This document shows, piece after piece, positions 36,643-46,849 of a stretch of 59,958 nt of DNA. The position numbers were made by a program, and so were the translations under genes. Where the stretch lies: the NCBI GenBank assembly GCA_002783205.1, contig PFEY01000024.1, positions 1,311 through 61,268 on the forward strand, in the 5' to 3' direction. Below the pieces are notes generated by a model. The model did no database searches, was not told where the DNA came from, and was given only the letters and a program-made list of their open reading frames with translations. How positions within the stretch are numbered: the first letter of the stretch is position 1; every line of letters begins with the position of its first letter. The stretch comes from Rhodobacteraceae bacterium CG17_big_fil_post_rev_8_21_14_2_50_63_15 (GTDB lineage: Bacteria; Pseudomonadota; Alphaproteobacteria; Rhodobacterales; Rhodobacteraceae).

Positions 36643-38607
36643 ATGATTACAGAACTTGGTCACTTCGCCCTCATTCTCGCCTTTTTGGTCGCTTGTTGTC
36701 AGGCGACGATCCCGCTGATTGGCGCCTATCGGAGGTGGCCCGGCTGGATGGCGCTTGCCGAACCTGCGGCGACCCTACAGTTTCTGCTGACGGCGGTGGC
36801 TTTTGGCGCGCTGATGTGGGCCTTTGTCACTTCGGATTTCTCACTCCGGCTGGTGGTGCTCAATAGCCATACCGACAAGCCGATGCTCTACAAGATCACC
36901 GGCGTCTGGGGCAATCACGAAGGCTCGATGCTCCTCTGGGTGCTGATCGTGACGCTGTTCGGCGGCGCGGTGGCATGGTTCGGAACCAACCTGCCGCCCA
37001 CCCTGCGGGCGCGGGTGCTCAGCGTGCAGGCGATGATCGGGGTGGCTTTCTTTGCCTTCATCCTGCTCACCTCCAACCCGTTCCTGCGCATGGCGGTCCC
37101 CCCCTTCAACGGTCAGGATCTCAACCCGCTGTTGCAGGATCCCGGCCTCGCCTTTCATCCACCGTTTCTCTATCTGGGCTATGTCGGGCTTTCGATGACC
37201 TTCTCCTTCGCGGTCGCAGCGCTCATCGAGGGGCGCGTCGATGCAGCCTGGGGGCGCTGGGTGCGGCCCTACACGCTGGCGGCGTGGATCTTTCTGACCA
37301 TCGGCATCGGCCTGGGCTCGTGGTGGGCCTATTACGAACTGGGCTGGGGCGGGTTCTGGTTCTGGGATCCGGTCGAGAACGCAAGTTTCATGCCGTGGCT
37401 CATCGCCGCCGCGCTGCTGCATTCCGCCATCGTGGTGGAAAAGCGCGAGTCGTTGAAAAGCTGGACAATCCTGCTGGCGATCCTCGCCTTCGGCTTCTCG
37501 ATGGTGGGCGCATTCATCACCCGTTCGGGCGTTTTGACTTCGGTCCACGCCTTTGCCACAGACCCCGAGCGCGGGGTGTTCCTGCTCGGCATCCTGGCGG
37601 TGTTCATGGCGGGCGCGCTCACGCTCTTTGCGGCGCGGGCGAGTGTGATGCAAGCCAAGGGTGTGTTCAGCGTTCTGAGCCGTGAATCGATGCTGGTGCT
37701 CAACAACATTCTTCTCGCCGTGGCCTGTTTCGTGGTCTTTATCGGCACAATATGGCCCCTCGTGGCCGAGTTGTTCTTTGACCGCAAACTTTCGGTGGGT
37801 GCGCCATTTTTCAACGCCGCCTTCTCGCCGTTCATGGCGGGACTTGGGCTCGTGTTGCCAATTGGAGCGATGCTGCCCTGGAAACGGGCAACGCTCGGGC
37901 GGGTGCTGCGGCAGCTTGCGCCGGTGTTTGTCTTGGCCGTCGCCGTTGCAGCCTTTGCCTGGGCGTTGCAATCTGGGCGCTCGGCGCTTGGGCCGCTGGG
38001 TCTGTTCTTTGCAGCCTGGCTGATTGGCGGTGCGGGGGTTGATCTCTGGTCACGCACCGGGCTCGGGCAGGGGCGGTTCGGTCGCCTCACCCGGCTGCCG
38101 CGCGCTGATTGGGGCAAGGCGGTGGCGCATGGCGGGCTTGGCGTGACCATGGCCGGGATCGCTGCGATGATGGCCTGGCAGGCCGAGGATATTCGTGTGC
38201 TAGAGGTCGGACAGCAGTTCGAGCTATCGGGTTATGGCCTGCGTCTCGATGAGGTGCATCCCGAGCAGGGTCCGAATTACATGGCCACCAAGGCGACCTT
38301 TACCCTGAGCAAGAACGGTCAGGTGATCGCCGAGATGTTCCCCGAGAAGCGGGTCTATCCCGTGGCCGGGATGCCAACGACCGAGGCCGCGCTGAATAAC
38401 GGGTTTCTACGCGATATCTACGTTGTCATCGGCGATCCGCAGGAGGGCGGCGGCTGGGCCGTGCGCAGCTACTACAAGCCGCTCGCCAACTGGATCTGGG
38501 GTGGCACCATCCTGATGGCGCTTGGCGGCTGCCTGTCGCTGAGCGACCGGCGCTACCGGGTGGCGGCGGGGGCACGCAAGCTGCCCGCCGGGGTGCCGGC
38601 GGAATGA
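36643..38607 (+). CDS. ccmF: Cytochrome c-type biogenesis protein CcmF
   Basis: CcmF forms the haem-lyase core with CcmH and attaches haem to CXXCH apocytochromes in the periplasm. The 654-residue inner-membrane protein has about 14 hydrophobic helices, the tryptophan-rich haem motif WGGFWFWDPVENASFMPWL, a first haem-region VWGNHEGSMLLW, and the periplasmic loop before the last helix. ATG 36643 is the natural start; the frame is open 66 codons upstream within the holin gene without homology. ccmH overlaps its stop by four bases. Confidence 0.96.
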   Translation: MITELGHFALILAFLVACCQATIPLIGAYRRWPGWMALAEPAATLQFLLTAVAFGALMWAFVTSDFSLRLVVLNSHTDKPMLYKITGVWGNHEGSMLLWVLIVTLFGGAVAWFGTNLPPTLRARVLSVQAMIGVAFFAFILLTSNPFLRMAVPPFNGQDLNPLLQDPGLAFHPPFLYLGYVGLSMTFSFAVAALIEGRVDAAWGRWVRPYTLAAWIFLTIGIGLGSWWAYYELGWGGFWFWDPVENASFMPWLIAAALLHSAIVVEKRESLKSWTILLAILAFGFSMVGAFITRSGVLTSVHAFATDPERGVFLLGILAVFMAGALTLFAARASVMQAKGVFSVLSRESMLVLNNILLAVACFVVFIGTIWPLVAELFFDRKLSVGAPFFNAAFSPFMAGLGLVLPIGAMLPWKRATLGRVLRQLAPVFVLAVAVAAFAWALQSGRSALGPLGLFFAAWLIGGAGVDLWSRTGLGQGRFGRLTRLPRADWGKAVAHGGLGVTMAGIAAMMAWQAEDIRVLEVGQQFELSGYGLRLDEVHPEQGPNYMATKATFTLSKNGQVIAEMFPEKRVYPVAGMPTTEAALNNGFLRDIYVVIGDPQEGGGWAVRSYYKPLANWIWGGTILMALGGCLSLSDRRYRVAAGARKLPAGVPAE

Positions 38608-39056
38608 AACGACTGATCCTGGCGCTTTGCCTCATCGCGGCCCCGGTGATGGCGGTGCAGCCCGATGAAGTGCTTGACGATCCGGCACTCGAAACGCGGG
38701 CCCGGGCGATTTCCGCCGGATTGCGGTGTCTGGTGTGCCGCAACGAGAGTATCGATGATTCCAACGCCGAACTTGCGCGTGATCTGCGGCTCCTGGTGCG
38801 CGAGCGGCTGGTGGCGGGGGATAGCGATGCAGACGCGGTGGCGTTCATCGTTGACCGCTACGGTGAATACGTTCTGCTCAAGCCACAGTCGGGGGGGGCC
38901 AATGTCCTGCTCTGGTTGGCCGGGCCGATCATGCTGGGTGTCGGCGTGCTGATGGCGGCGCTCTATCTGCGGGGGCGGGCCGGGGCCATTGAACCGGAAG
39001 TCGCACGCCTCAGCCAGGCCGAAGAGGATCGATTGCGCGAAATCCTCAAGGACTGA
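38604..39056 (+). CDS. ccmH: Cytochrome c maturation thioreductase CcmH
   Basis: CcmH keeps apocytochrome cysteines reduced for haem ligation. It has a signal peptide (residues 1-17), the thiol motif LRCLVCRNES, the three-helix bundle DDSNAELARDLRLLVRERL, and one C-terminal membrane helix (VLLWLAGPIMLGVGVLMAAL). It is 150 residues, the short form whose TPR part (CcmI) is a separate gene not seen here. The ATG overlaps the ccmF stop. Confidence 0.96.
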   Translation: MKRLILALCLIAAPVMAVQPDEVLDDPALETRARAISAGLRCLVCRNESIDDSNAELARDLRLLVRERLVAGDSDADAVAFIVDRYGEYVLLKPQSGGANVLLWLAGPIMLGVGVLMAALYLRGRAGAIEPEVARLSQAEEDRLREILKD

Positions 39057-39129
39057 CGCGTGGTTTCGCTTGGCCTGATGGCGCGCTTGCGCTTTGATGG
39101 CCGAAACCCCAGCGAGAGGCGCAAAACCC

Positions 39130-39909
39130 GTGAAAGACTATCAGACCATCACCCTGGAGATTGCCGAAGACATCGCCGTCCTGTGCCTTGACCGTGCCGA
39201 CAAGATGAATGCGCTGAATGCCCAGATGCGCGCCGAAATCACCGATGCGGTCATCCTTGCCGGGCGCGAGGCGCGGGTCGTGGTGCTGACTGGCAAGGGC
39301 CGTGCGTTTTGTTCCGGGCAGGATCTGAGTGACGGGACGAGTGCCGCAACACTCGATCTGGAACGGGTGCTGCGCGAGGAATATGTCCCGATGTTGCGCG
39401 CCATCACCGACTGCCCGGTGCCGACGCTGAGCGCGGTGAACGGGCCGGCGGCGGGCGCCGGAGCCAATCTGGCCATGGCGGCGGATGTGGTGATCGCCGC
39501 CGACAGCGCCTATTTCCTTCAGGCCTTTGCCCGGATCGGACTGATCCCGGATGCAGGCGGCACCTGGGTTCTGCCGCGCCAGATCGGGATGGCCAAGGCG
39601 ATGGGGGCGGCGCTCTTTGCCGAACCGATCACCGCCCGCCAGGCGAGCGACTGGGGAATGATCTGGGAAGCGGTGAGCGACGAGGGCTTTGACGCCCATT
39701 GGCGCGCCCGCGCCGCTCACCTGGCCAAGGGACCGACCCTGGCCTACGCGGCCGCAAAGCAGGCAATTCGAGAAACTTGGGACAACAGCCTCGACACCCA
39801 GCTTGACCTCGAAGCGAAACTCCAGGGTGCCTGCGGGCAGTCGCGTGATTTCAAGGAAGGACTGGTTGCCTTCCTTGAAAAACGTCTGCCGCAGTTCGAT
39901 GGCCGTTAA
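39130..39909 (+). CDS. Enoyl-CoA hydratase/isomerase, PaaG-like
   Basis: This crotonase-fold protein of 259 residues has the oxyanion-hole segments RAFCSGQDLSDG and NGPAAGAGANLAMAADVVIA, then FARIGLIPDAGGTWVLPR. The GQDL and PDAGG patterns resemble PaaG of phenylacetyl-CoA degradation, although no other paa genes are here, so general fatty-acid or aromatic acyl-CoA work is equally open. I chose GTG 39130 because GAGAGG lies ten bases ahead and homology starts there; an ATG at 39097 adds 11 residues. It is downstream of ccmH on the same strand and converges on gltA. Confidence 0.88.
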   Translation: MKDYQTITLEIAEDIAVLCLDRADKMNALNAQMRAEITDAVILAGREARVVVLTGKGRAFCSGQDLSDGTSAATLDLERVLREEYVPMLRAITDCPVPTLSAVNGPAAGAGANLAMAADVVIAADSAYFLQAFARIGLIPDAGGTWVLPRQIGMAKAMGAALFAEPITARQASDWGMIWEAVSDEGFDAHWRARAAHLAKGPTLAYAAAKQAIRETWDNSLDTQLDLEAKLQGACGQSRDFKEGLVAFLEKRLPQFDGR

Positions 39910-39950
39910 GGACAGGGCGGCTCTGACTTACGGATCGTCCCCGCAACAGA

Positions 39951-41246
39951 TCAACGCCTTTCGATATCAACATAGTCCCGCATGGTTTCGCCCATGTAGA
40001 GTTGGCGGGGGCGACCGATCTTGAGTTGCGGATCCGCGATCATTTCCTTCCATTGCGAAATCCAGCCAATCGTGCGGCTGACCGCAAAGATCGGCGTGAA
40101 CATCGAAGTTGGAAAGCCCATCGCCTCGAGAATGATCCCCGAATAGAAATCCACATTCGGAAATAGTTTCTTCTCGACGAAATAGGGATCTGCCAGCGCC
40201 TGCTGCTCCAGTTCCTTGGCGACCTGAAGGGTCGGGTTGTTGTCGACGCCCAGGAGCTCGAGAACCTCGTCCGCAGATTGCTTCATCACCTTGGCGCGGG
40301 GATCGAAATTCTTGTAGACACGATGACCAAAGCCCATCAGGCGGAACGGGTCGTCCTTGTCCTTCGCGCGGGCGATGAATTCCGGGATGCGATCCGGCGT
40401 GCCGATTTCGCGGAGCATTTCGAGGCAGGCCTGATTGGCGCCACCATGCGCCGGTCCCCAGAGACAGGCAACGCCGGCGGCGATACAGGCAAAGGGGTTG
40501 GCCCCCGAAGAGGACGCAAGGCGCACCGTCGAGGTCGAGGCGTTCTGTTCGTGATCCGCATGCAGCGTGAAGATCCGGTCCATCGCGCGGCTGAGGATCG
40601 GATTGACCTCGTAATCCTCGGCTGGCACGGCAAAACACATGCGCAAGAAATTCGAGGCATAGTCGAGATTGTTGCGGGGATATTCGAAAGGCTGGCCGAT
40701 GGTGTATTTATAGGCCATCGCGGCAATCGTCGGCATCTTGGCGATCAGGCGAATCGACGCCACTTCACGTTGCCAGGGGTCGTTGATATCGGTGCTGTCG
40801 TGGTAAAAGGCCGACATTGCCCCGACCACACCGACCATGATCGCCATCGGATGGGCGTCACGGCGCAAGCCACGAAACAGATACATCATCTGTTCGTGAA
40901 TCATCGTGTGATTGGTGACTCTGCTCTCGAAGTCCTCAAGTTGTGCAGGACTGGGCAAGTCCCCGTAGAGCAGGAGATAGCAAACTTCGAGATAATGCGA
41001 TTTTGCCGCCAGTTGGTCGATCGGATAGCCGCGATGCAAGAGTTCGCCCTTGTCGCCGTCGATGAAGGTGATCGTGCTGTCGCAACTCGCGGTCGACGTG
41101 TAGCCGGGATCATAGGTGAACACACCAACATTGGCGTAGAGCTTGCGAATGTCGATCACATCAGGGCCTGCCGTGGGCGAAAGAACCGGCAATTCATGGG
41201 TCTTGCCGTCAATTTCCAGCTTCGCGACTCTCTTGCCTTCTGACAT
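39951..41246 (-). CDS. gltA: Citrate synthase
   Basis: GltA condenses acetyl-CoA and oxaloacetate to citrate in the TCA cycle. It is the type II hexameric form of 431 residues. Active-site stretches include [51 protein letters not shown] and [17 protein letters not shown] 41246 has GGGAGGATC ahead; the open frame extends five codons farther. It follows gltX by 74 bases on the same strand. Confidence 0.97.
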   Translation of the reverse strand: MSEGKRVAKLEIDGKTHELPVLSPTAGPDVIDIRKLYANVGVFTYDPGYTSTASCDSTITFIDGDKGELLHRGYPIDQLAAKSHYLEVCYLLLYGDLPSPAQLEDFESRVTNHTMIHEQMMYLFRGLRRDAHPMAIMVGVVGAMSAFYHDSTDINDPWQREVASIRLIAKMPTIAAMAYKYTIGQPFEYPRNNLDYASNFLRMCFAVPAEDYEVNPILSRAMDRIFTLHADHEQNASTSTVRLASSSGANPFACIAAGVACLWGPAHGGANQACLEMLREIGTPDRIPEFIARAKDKDDPFRLMGFGHRVYKNFDPRAKVMKQSADEVLELLGVDNNPTLQVAKELEQQALADPYFVEKKLFPNVDFYSGIILEAMGFPTSMFTPIFAVSRTIGWISQWKEMIADPQLKIGRPRQLYMGETMRDYVDIERR

Positions 41247-41320
41247 CTGGGATCCTCCCACTGAGCGCCCGCAGGTCGTCTGCGCCTCGGGCTGTGTAAA
41301 CGTTAGGCCTTGCCAAAGGG

Positions 41321-42730
41321 TTAAGTCCCTTCGCTGGCGGCATCGGTCAGACGGGCGATGGTTTCATCCCGCCCAATTACAAGCATCATGTCAATCACAC
41401 TTGGCGTCGTTGTCCGACCTGCCAAGGCCGCCCTGAGCGGGCCGGCGAGTTGGCCGAATTTCATTCCGTGGCTTTCGGCAATTTGGCTGGCAACTGCCTC
41501 GAGATCATCACGCGTCCACCTAGCACTTTGCAGGTGCAGCGTCAATTCTCTCAGCATACCACGGGATACATCATTGAGATACACAGCAGCGGCAGCCTCT
41601 GGCACAAGCGGTCTGACTTTCATAACAAATGCCGCTTTATCAATCAGTTCCGGGAATGTCTTTGCACGTTCCTTGAGGCAGTACATTGCCTTCGACAACA
41701 GATCCGCCTGGCAATCATCGAGCGGTGGTTGGCCGGTTCTGGCCAGAAACTCGCCGAGTTCATGCAGCAGCGCAGCATCCTCCGTCGCGGCGATGTGCCG
41801 GCCACAGAGATTCTCCAGCTTCTTGAAATCGAATCGTGCCGGTGATCGGCCGATGGCCTCTAATTCAAACCACGCCTGCGCCTGAGCGTCGGTAAAAAAT
41901 TCGTCATCGCCATGGCTCCAGCCAAGGCGCGCCAGATAGTTGCGCATCCCCGCCGCCGGATAGCCCATCCGTTGATATTCATCGACGCCAAGCGCCCCAT
42001 GGCGCTTGCTCAGTTTCTTGCCGTCGGGGCCGTGAATCAGGGGGATATGGGCATAGACCGGCAGCGGCCAGCCCATCGCCGCATAGATCATCATCTGCCG
42101 CGCCGCGTTGTTGAGGTGATCGTCGCCACGGATGACATGGGTCACGCCCATGTCGTGGTCATCCACTGCGACCGCCAGCATGTAGACCGGGGTTCCGTCG
42201 CTGCGGAGCAGCACCATGTCATCGAGTTGATCGTTGCGGATGGTCACGTTGCCCTGCACACGATCGGCGATCACGGTCTCTCCGCCGCGTGGAGCCTTGA
42301 TTCGGATGACATAAGGGGCGTCCGGGTGCTGATCGGGCGGAACATCGCGCCACGGGCTCTGAAACAGCGTCGAGCGGGCTTCGGCGCGGGCGGTCTCGCG
42401 AAAGGTCTCGATTTCGTCCTGGGTGGCAAAGCATTTGTAAGCCTTGCCTTCGGCCAGAAGGTGATGCGCCACTTCGGCATGGCGCGGCGCGCGCTCGAAC
42501 TGGCTGACGGCCGCGCCGTCGTGATCAAGCCCAAGCCATTTCAGCCCATCGAGAATCGCCTGCGTTGCCTCTGGCGTCGAGCGGGCGCGATCAGTGTCCT
42601 CGATCCGGAGCAGAAACTTGCCCGCGTGCCCGCGCGCAAAGAGCCAGTTGAAGAGCGCCGTGCGCGCGCCCCCGATGTGCAGATAACCGGTGGGCGATGG
42701 GGCAAAGCGGGTCACGACCGGGCCTGTCAT
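41321..42730 (-). CDS. gltX: Glutamyl-tRNA synthetase
   Basis: GltX charges tRNA-Glu. The class I motifs are [19 protein letters not shown] and [12 protein letters not shown]; the C-terminal anticodon-binding domain is complete. It is 469 residues. The 3' part (about 41380-41880) is clearly poorer in GC than the 5' part: I counted 88 of 180 bases as G or C at 41521-41700. The frame is intact. It is divergent from comEC with 77 bases between the starts and lies upstream of gltA. Confidence 0.96.
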   Translation of the reverse strand: MTGPVVTRFAPSPTGYLHIGGARTALFNWLFARGHAGKFLLRIEDTDRARSTPEATQAILDGLKWLGLDHDGAAVSQFERAPRHAEVAHHLLAEGKAYKCFATQDEIETFRETARAEARSTLFQSPWRDVPPDQHPDAPYVIRIKAPRGGETVIADRVQGNVTIRNDQLDDMVLLRSDGTPVYMLAVAVDDHDMGVTHVIRGDDHLNNAARQMMIYAAMGWPLPVYAHIPLIHGPDGKKLSKRHGALGVDEYQRMGYPAAGMRNYLARLGWSHGDDEFFTDAQAQAWFELEAIGRSPARFDFKKLENLCGRHIAATEDAALLHELGEFLARTGQPPLDDCQADLLSKAMYCLKERAKTFPELIDKAAFVMKVRPLVPEAAAAVYLNDVSRGMLRELTLHLQSARWTRDDLEAVASQIAESHGMKFGQLAGPLRAALAGRTTTPSVIDMMLVIGRDETIARLTDAASEGT

Positions 42731-42738
42731 GGGGCGTA

Positions 42739-42753
42739 TTAACCTTTCGGTAA
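42739..42753. promoter_or_regulatory. CtrA-like site between gltX and comEC
   Basis: TTAA-N7-GTAA is one base away from TTAA-N7-TTAA. It lies nine bases before the gltX start codon and 55 bases before comEC. Binding is inferred. Confidence 0.3.
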
Positions 42754-42807
42754 CAATGCGTGCAGTACGCTAGGGCCTTGTCTATCGACCCGCCGGGAGG
42801 GACACAA

Positions 42808-44826
42808 GTGGCGCGCATCTGGCCCCAGGTCGAGGCGGTCTGGCTCTTGCAGCGTGGCGCACTGTTTCCTTGGGTTCCAGTCCTGATCGGTTGCGGCGTG
42901 GGCTTTTATTTCGCGTTGCGGATCGAACCTGCGCCACTCCTGCTTGTGGCGGCAGGCGGCAGCGCGCTGTTGTTGATGCTCGTCGCGCGACGGGGGCGCG
43001 AATGGGGCGGACCGGCGCTCTGGGCGGTGGCGCTGGTGCTGGCAGGATTTGCTCTTGCCGGCTTGCGGGCGCACCTCTTGGCCGCTCCCGTGCTGGGTTG
43101 GCGCTACTACGGTCCCGTCGAGGGGCGGGTCGTGGGCATCGACCGCTCTGCCGCGGACGCGCTGCGGCTGACGCTGGACCAGGTGGTGCTGGCCCGCACC
43201 GATCCTGACCGTGTGCCGCGTCGGGTGCGGGTATCCCTCCATGGCCCGCAGTCGGCGTTCAAGGCGCAACCCGGCCAGCGGATCATGATGACAGCACATC
43301 TCGGGCCATCTGGGGGGCCGGTCGAACCGGGGGGATTCGATTTCCAGAGGCAGGCGTGGTTTTTGAGGATTGGTGCCGTGGGTTATACCCGGACACCGGT
43401 CCTGAGCATCGCGCCGGCCACTGGCAGTCTGCCCCTCTTTCGGGCGCGCATGGCGCTGTCAGAGCATGTCCAAGAGCGACTCCCAGGGCAGGCGGGGGCC
43501 TTTGCGGCGGCGATCATGACAGGCGACCGCTCCGCTCTTGACCAGACGACGCTCGTGGCGATGCGGGTCTCGAACCTTGCGCATCTTCTGGCGATTTCGG
43601 GGCTCCACATGGGGCTTCTGGCAGGGTTTGTCTTTGCCACCTGCCGCTTGGGCTTTGCCGCCGTGCCGGTCATCGGATTGCGTCTGCCCGCCAAGCGGCT
43701 GTCGGCGGCCTTTGCGCTCGTCGCGGCCGCGGGCTATCTGGGCATGTCCGGCGGCAATGTCGCGACCGAGCGCGCCTTTGTCATGGTGGCGGTGATGCTT
43801 GTTGCGGTGATGCTGGACCGCCGCGCGCTGACATTGCGGGCCGTCGCGGTGGCCGCAACGATCGTGCTCTCCCAGCAGCCGGAGGCGTTGCTGGGCCCCG
43901 GATTTCAGATGTCCTTTGCCGCCACCGTTGCACTGGTTGCGGTTTTTGGCTGGCTGCGGGACGCAGAAATTCAACTAGGGCCCCGCTGGCTGCACCCCAT
44001 TCTGACGGTTGTGATTTCCTCGGCTGTCGCCGGGGCGGCCACGGCCCCGGTGGCGGCGGCGCATTTCAATCAGTTTGCGCAATACGGTCTTGTTGCCAAC
44101 CTGCTCAGCGTGCCGCTGATGGGTATCTTGGTGATGCCAGCCGCGGTGCTGGCGGTGCTGCTCTGGCCCCTTGGGCTTGACGGGCTGCCCCTCTCGATTA
44201 TGGGACTCGGGCTTGACTGGATCCTGTTCGTAGCGGATCGGGTAGCGGCATTCGATGGCGCGCGCCTTCCGGTTGTGGCCCCCACTCCATCGGTCTTGCC
44301 GCTTCTGACACTCGGGGCGCTTCTCGTGGTGCTATGGCAGGGCCGGACCCGCCTCATCGGATGCCTGCCCATGCTGCTGTCAATCTGGTTCTGGATCGAA
44401 ACGGAGCGCCCGCTGGTTCTGATTTCGGACAGCGCAGCGCTGGTCGGCGTGATGACCGACCAGGGCCGCGCGCTCAACAAGCCAAAGGGCGGCAGCTTTG
44501 TTGCGACGAACTGGTTGGAAAATGATGGAGACGGCACAACCCAGCACGCAGCCTTTGGCCTTTGGTCAACCCTCGAGTCCGCCCCCTTGTCGATCAGGTT
44601 GATCGAAGGCAAGGCGGCGGCGCAGCTGCCGATTTCCTGCGACGGGGCAAGGCTTGTCGTTCTGACGGTCGATCCGGATCATCCGGCGCGCGAGCAGGGA
44701 TGCACGATCATCACGCCCGCCAGCCTCCGCAAAACCGGGTCCCTGGCACTCTATGACACAGCCGAAGGCGGTCGCCTGGTCACGGCGCGCGACATCAGCG
44801 GTATGCGACTCTGGAATCGTCAGTAG
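42808..44826 (+). CDS. comEC: ComEC/Rec2 family DNA-uptake channel
   Basis: ComEC is the inner-membrane channel that brings single-stranded DNA into the cytoplasm. The 672-residue protein has N-terminal membrane helices, an OB-like periplasmic domain ([15 protein letters not shown] onward) and the competence domain with [31 protein letters not shown] and [17 protein letters not shown]. The C-terminus after about residue 560 is short and has no HXHXDH metallo-beta-lactamase site, as in some alphaproteobacterial forms. The GTG start at 42808 follows GGGAGGG. In Rhodobacter ComEC is needed to take up GTA-delivered DNA. Confidence 0.9.
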   Translation: MARIWPQVEAVWLLQRGALFPWVPVLIGCGVGFYFALRIEPAPLLLVAAGGSALLLMLVARRGREWGGPALWAVALVLAGFALAGLRAHLLAAPVLGWRYYGPVEGRVVGIDRSAADALRLTLDQVVLARTDPDRVPRRVRVSLHGPQSAFKAQPGQRIMMTAHLGPSGGPVEPGGFDFQRQAWFLRIGAVGYTRTPVLSIAPATGSLPLFRARMALSEHVQERLPGQAGAFAAAIMTGDRSALDQTTLVAMRVSNLAHLLAISGLHMGLLAGFVFATCRLGFAAVPVIGLRLPAKRLSAAFALVAAAGYLGMSGGNVATERAFVMVAVMLVAVMLDRRALTLRAVAVAATIVLSQQPEALLGPGFQMSFAATVALVAVFGWLRDAEIQLGPRWLHPILTVVISSAVAGAATAPVAAAHFNQFAQYGLVANLLSVPLMGILVMPAAVLAVLLWPLGLDGLPLSIMGLGLDWILFVADRVAAFDGARLPVVAPTPSVLPLLTLGALLVVLWQGRTRLIGCLPMLLSIWFWIETERPLVLISDSAALVGVMTDQGRALNKPKGGSFVATNWLENDGDGTTQHAAFGLWSTLESAPLSIRLIEGKAAAQLPISCDGARLVVLTVDPDHPAREQGCTIITPASLRKTGSLALYDTAEGGRLVTARDISGMRLWNRQ

Positions 44827-45521
44827 GTGCGGATGAGTCCCACAAGACGCCCCTGCACCTTGATCTGATCTTCCGGGAAAAGGCGCGTCTCATAGGCGGG
44901 ATTGGCCGCTTCCAGGGCGATCGCATTACCGCGGCGGAAAAACCGCTTGAGCGTGGCCTCCTGATCTTCGATCAGCGCCACGACGATATCGCCGTTATCG
45001 GCAACGGAGGTTTCCCTTATGATCACCACATCGCCATCATTGATCCCCGCCTCGATCATCGAGTCGCCCTTGACCTCGAGCGCATAATGCTCGCCGCGTC
45101 CCGAGATCATGCTGCCCGGCACGGCAACACTATCGCGGACATGGGCGATCGCCTCGATCGGCACGCCCGCCGCGATGCGCCCCATCAGCGGCACCTCGAT
45201 GGCATGTGCGCTCACGACAGGCCGCGCATTGGCCGGCTGCGCTACATCCGGTCGATCACCTTCGATCACGCGCGGGATGAACCCATAGGAGGGGCCTCCC
45301 CCCATGCTTTCGGGCAGTTTCACGATCTCGAGCGCCCGCGCTCGATGTGCCAGTCGCCGGATAAAGCCGCGTTCCTCCAGCGCCGTGATCAACCGGTGGA
45401 TGCCAGATTTAGAGCGCAGATCGAGCGCGTCCTTCATTTCGTCGAAACTGGGTGGCACGCCATCGCGTTGAACCCGTTTGTGGATGAATTCCAGCAGATC
45501 AAGCTGTTTTCGGGTCAACAT
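44820..45521 (-). CDS. lexA: SOS repressor LexA
   Basis: LexA represses DNA-damage genes until RecA prompts its self-cleavage. The winged helix-turn-helix N-terminus ([36 protein letters not shown]) is followed by the cleavage bond Ala118-Gly119 and the catalytic Ser154 (KGDSMIEAG) and Lys192. It is 233 residues. The promoter at 45553-45581 carries its own operator, so it is autoregulated. Its last seven bases overlap the end of the convergent comEC gene. Confidence 0.97.
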   Translation of the reverse strand: MLTRKQLDLLEFIHKRVQRDGVPPSFDEMKDALDLRSKSGIHRLITALEERGFIRRLAHRARALEIVKLPESMGGGPSYGFIPRVIEGDRPDVAQPANARPVVSAHAIEVPLMGRIAAGVPIEAIAHVRDSVAVPGSMISGRGEHYALEVKGDSMIEAGINDGDVVIIRETSVADNGDIVVALIEDQEATLKRFFRRGNAIALEAANPAYETRLFPEDQIKVQGRLVGLIRTY

Positions 45522-45552
45522 GGGCAGAGTCTCCGGTCATGCGTATCCTTTT

Positions 45553-45581
45553 GTTCTACGCATGTTCCTGTTTTGTGTCAA
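45553..45581 (-). promoter_or_regulatory. lexA promoter with embedded SOS box
   Basis: On the minus strand TTGACA (45576-45581) and TAGAAC (45553-45558) are spaced by 17 bases. The alphaproteobacterial SOS box GAAC-ATGCGTA-GAAC (45553-45567) covers the -10 and part of the spacer, so bound LexA would block RNA polymerase. Confidence 0.88.
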
Positions 45582-45608
45582 CCCTGCCAGTGACCGCAGT
45601 CGGGTCGG

Positions 45609-46772
45609 CTAGGCCCAATTCCCGGCAAAATCCTTGGGGATCATCAGGATGTCACGGTCCAGATCGCGGACATCGCGCCGTCCACACAATCCCATCGTGC
45701 TGTCGAGTTCCTTGGCAATCACCTCGAGCGCACGGGTCACGCCAGCCTCACCCATCGCGCCAAGGCCATAGGTGAAGGCGCGGCCGATATAGGTGCCCCT
45801 GGCCCCCATCGCCAGCGCCTTCAGCACGTCCTGACCCGAGCGGATGCCGCTGTCGAGATGCACCTCGATCCGGTCGCCAACGGCATCGAGGATCGCGGGT
45901 AGGGCGCGTATCGATGAAATCGCCCCGTCAAGTTGCCGCCCACCATGATTGGACACGATGAGTGCATCCGCCCCCACGTTGAGCGCCTCCAGCGCGTCAC
46001 GCGGGTCCATGATCCCCTTGATGATGAGCGGGCCGTCCCACATCCTGCGGAATTGCCGGATCCGATCCCAGTTGAGCGCCTGATCGAAGGCCTCGGCGGT
46101 CCAGGCCGAGAGCGAGGAGGGATCCGTCACCCCCTTGGCATGGCCCACGATATTGCCGAAGAAGCGCCGCTTGGTGCCCAGCATGCCAAGGCCCCATTGC
46201 ATCTTGGTCATCATGTTGGCCACCGACTTCACGGTCAGCTTGGGCGGCGCGCTGAGGCCGTTCTTGAGATCCTTGTGGCGTTGTCCCAGCATTTGCAGAT
46301 CGACCGTGATCATCGCGGCCGAGCATTTTGCGGCCTTGGCGCGGTCGAACAGGCGCTGCATGAAATCGTCATCCTTGAGCGTATAGACCTGCATCCAGAA
46401 CGGTTTACTGGTATGCGCCGCCACATCCTCGATCGAACAGATCGACATGGTGGAAAGGGTGAAGGGCACGCCAAACCTTTCCGCCGCCCGCGCCGCCTTG
46501 ATCTCGCCATCGGCATGCTGCATGCCGGTCAGGCCGACCGGGGCAAGGCCCACGGGCATCGCCACATCTTGCCCGATCATGGTCGAGGCGAGGTTGCGCC
46601 CGGTCATGTCGATGGCCACCCGTTGCCGGAGGTAGATCCGGTCGAAGTCGGTCACGTTCTCACGAAAGGTCTGCTCGCTCCAGCTTCCCGATTCCGCGTA
46701 ATCGTAAAACATCTTCGGCACGCGCCGGGCATAGATCGCCTTGAGATCTTCGATATTGGTGATCACGGGCAT
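45609..46772 (-). CDS. lldD: FMN-dependent L-lactate dehydrogenase
   Basis: LldD oxidises L-lactate to pyruvate and passes electrons to the respiratory chain at the inner membrane. It belongs to the FMN alpha-hydroxy-acid dehydrogenases: YDYAESGSWSEQTFREN, PVGLAPVGLTGMQHADGE, and the active-site SNHGGRQLDGAISSIRALP with GIRSGQDVLKALAMGARG. It is 387 residues. ATG 46772 has GGAGGTATCC ahead. A likely operator (46789-46809) lies right upstream. It follows trpA on the same strand but probably has its own promoter. Confidence 0.92.
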   Translation of the reverse strand: MPVITNIEDLKAIYARRVPKMFYDYAESGSWSEQTFRENVTDFDRIYLRQRVAIDMTGRNLASTMIGQDVAMPVGLAPVGLTGMQHADGEIKAARAAERFGVPFTLSTMSICSIEDVAAHTSKPFWMQVYTLKDDDFMQRLFDRAKAAKCSAAMITVDLQMLGQRHKDLKNGLSAPPKLTVKSVANMMTKMQWGLGMLGTKRRFFGNIVGHAKGVTDPSSLSAWTAEAFDQALNWDRIRQFRRMWDGPLIIKGIMDPRDALEALNVGADALIVSNHGGRQLDGAISSIRALPAILDAVGDRIEVHLDSGIRSGQDVLKALAMGARGTYIGRAFTYGLGAMGEAGVTRALEVIAKELDSTMGLCGRRDVRDLDRDILMIPKDFAGNWA

Positions 46773-46788
46773 CTCGGATACCTCCAAA

Positions 46789-46809
46789 TTGGTAAGGTCA
46801 GATTACCAA
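46789..46809 (-). promoter_or_regulatory. GntR/LldR-type operator before lldD
   Basis: TTGGTAA-N7-TTACCAA is a perfect 7-base inverted repeat ahead of the lldD ribosome site, and another AACCAATTT half-site lies a few bases upstream. This resembles TTGGT/ACCAA sites of FadR-family regulators such as LldR and PdhR. No such regulator is in the window. Confidence 0.55.
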
Positions 46810-46849
46810 AGCCAACCAATTTCTGCAATCAGCCTCTTTGCCACAGCCC

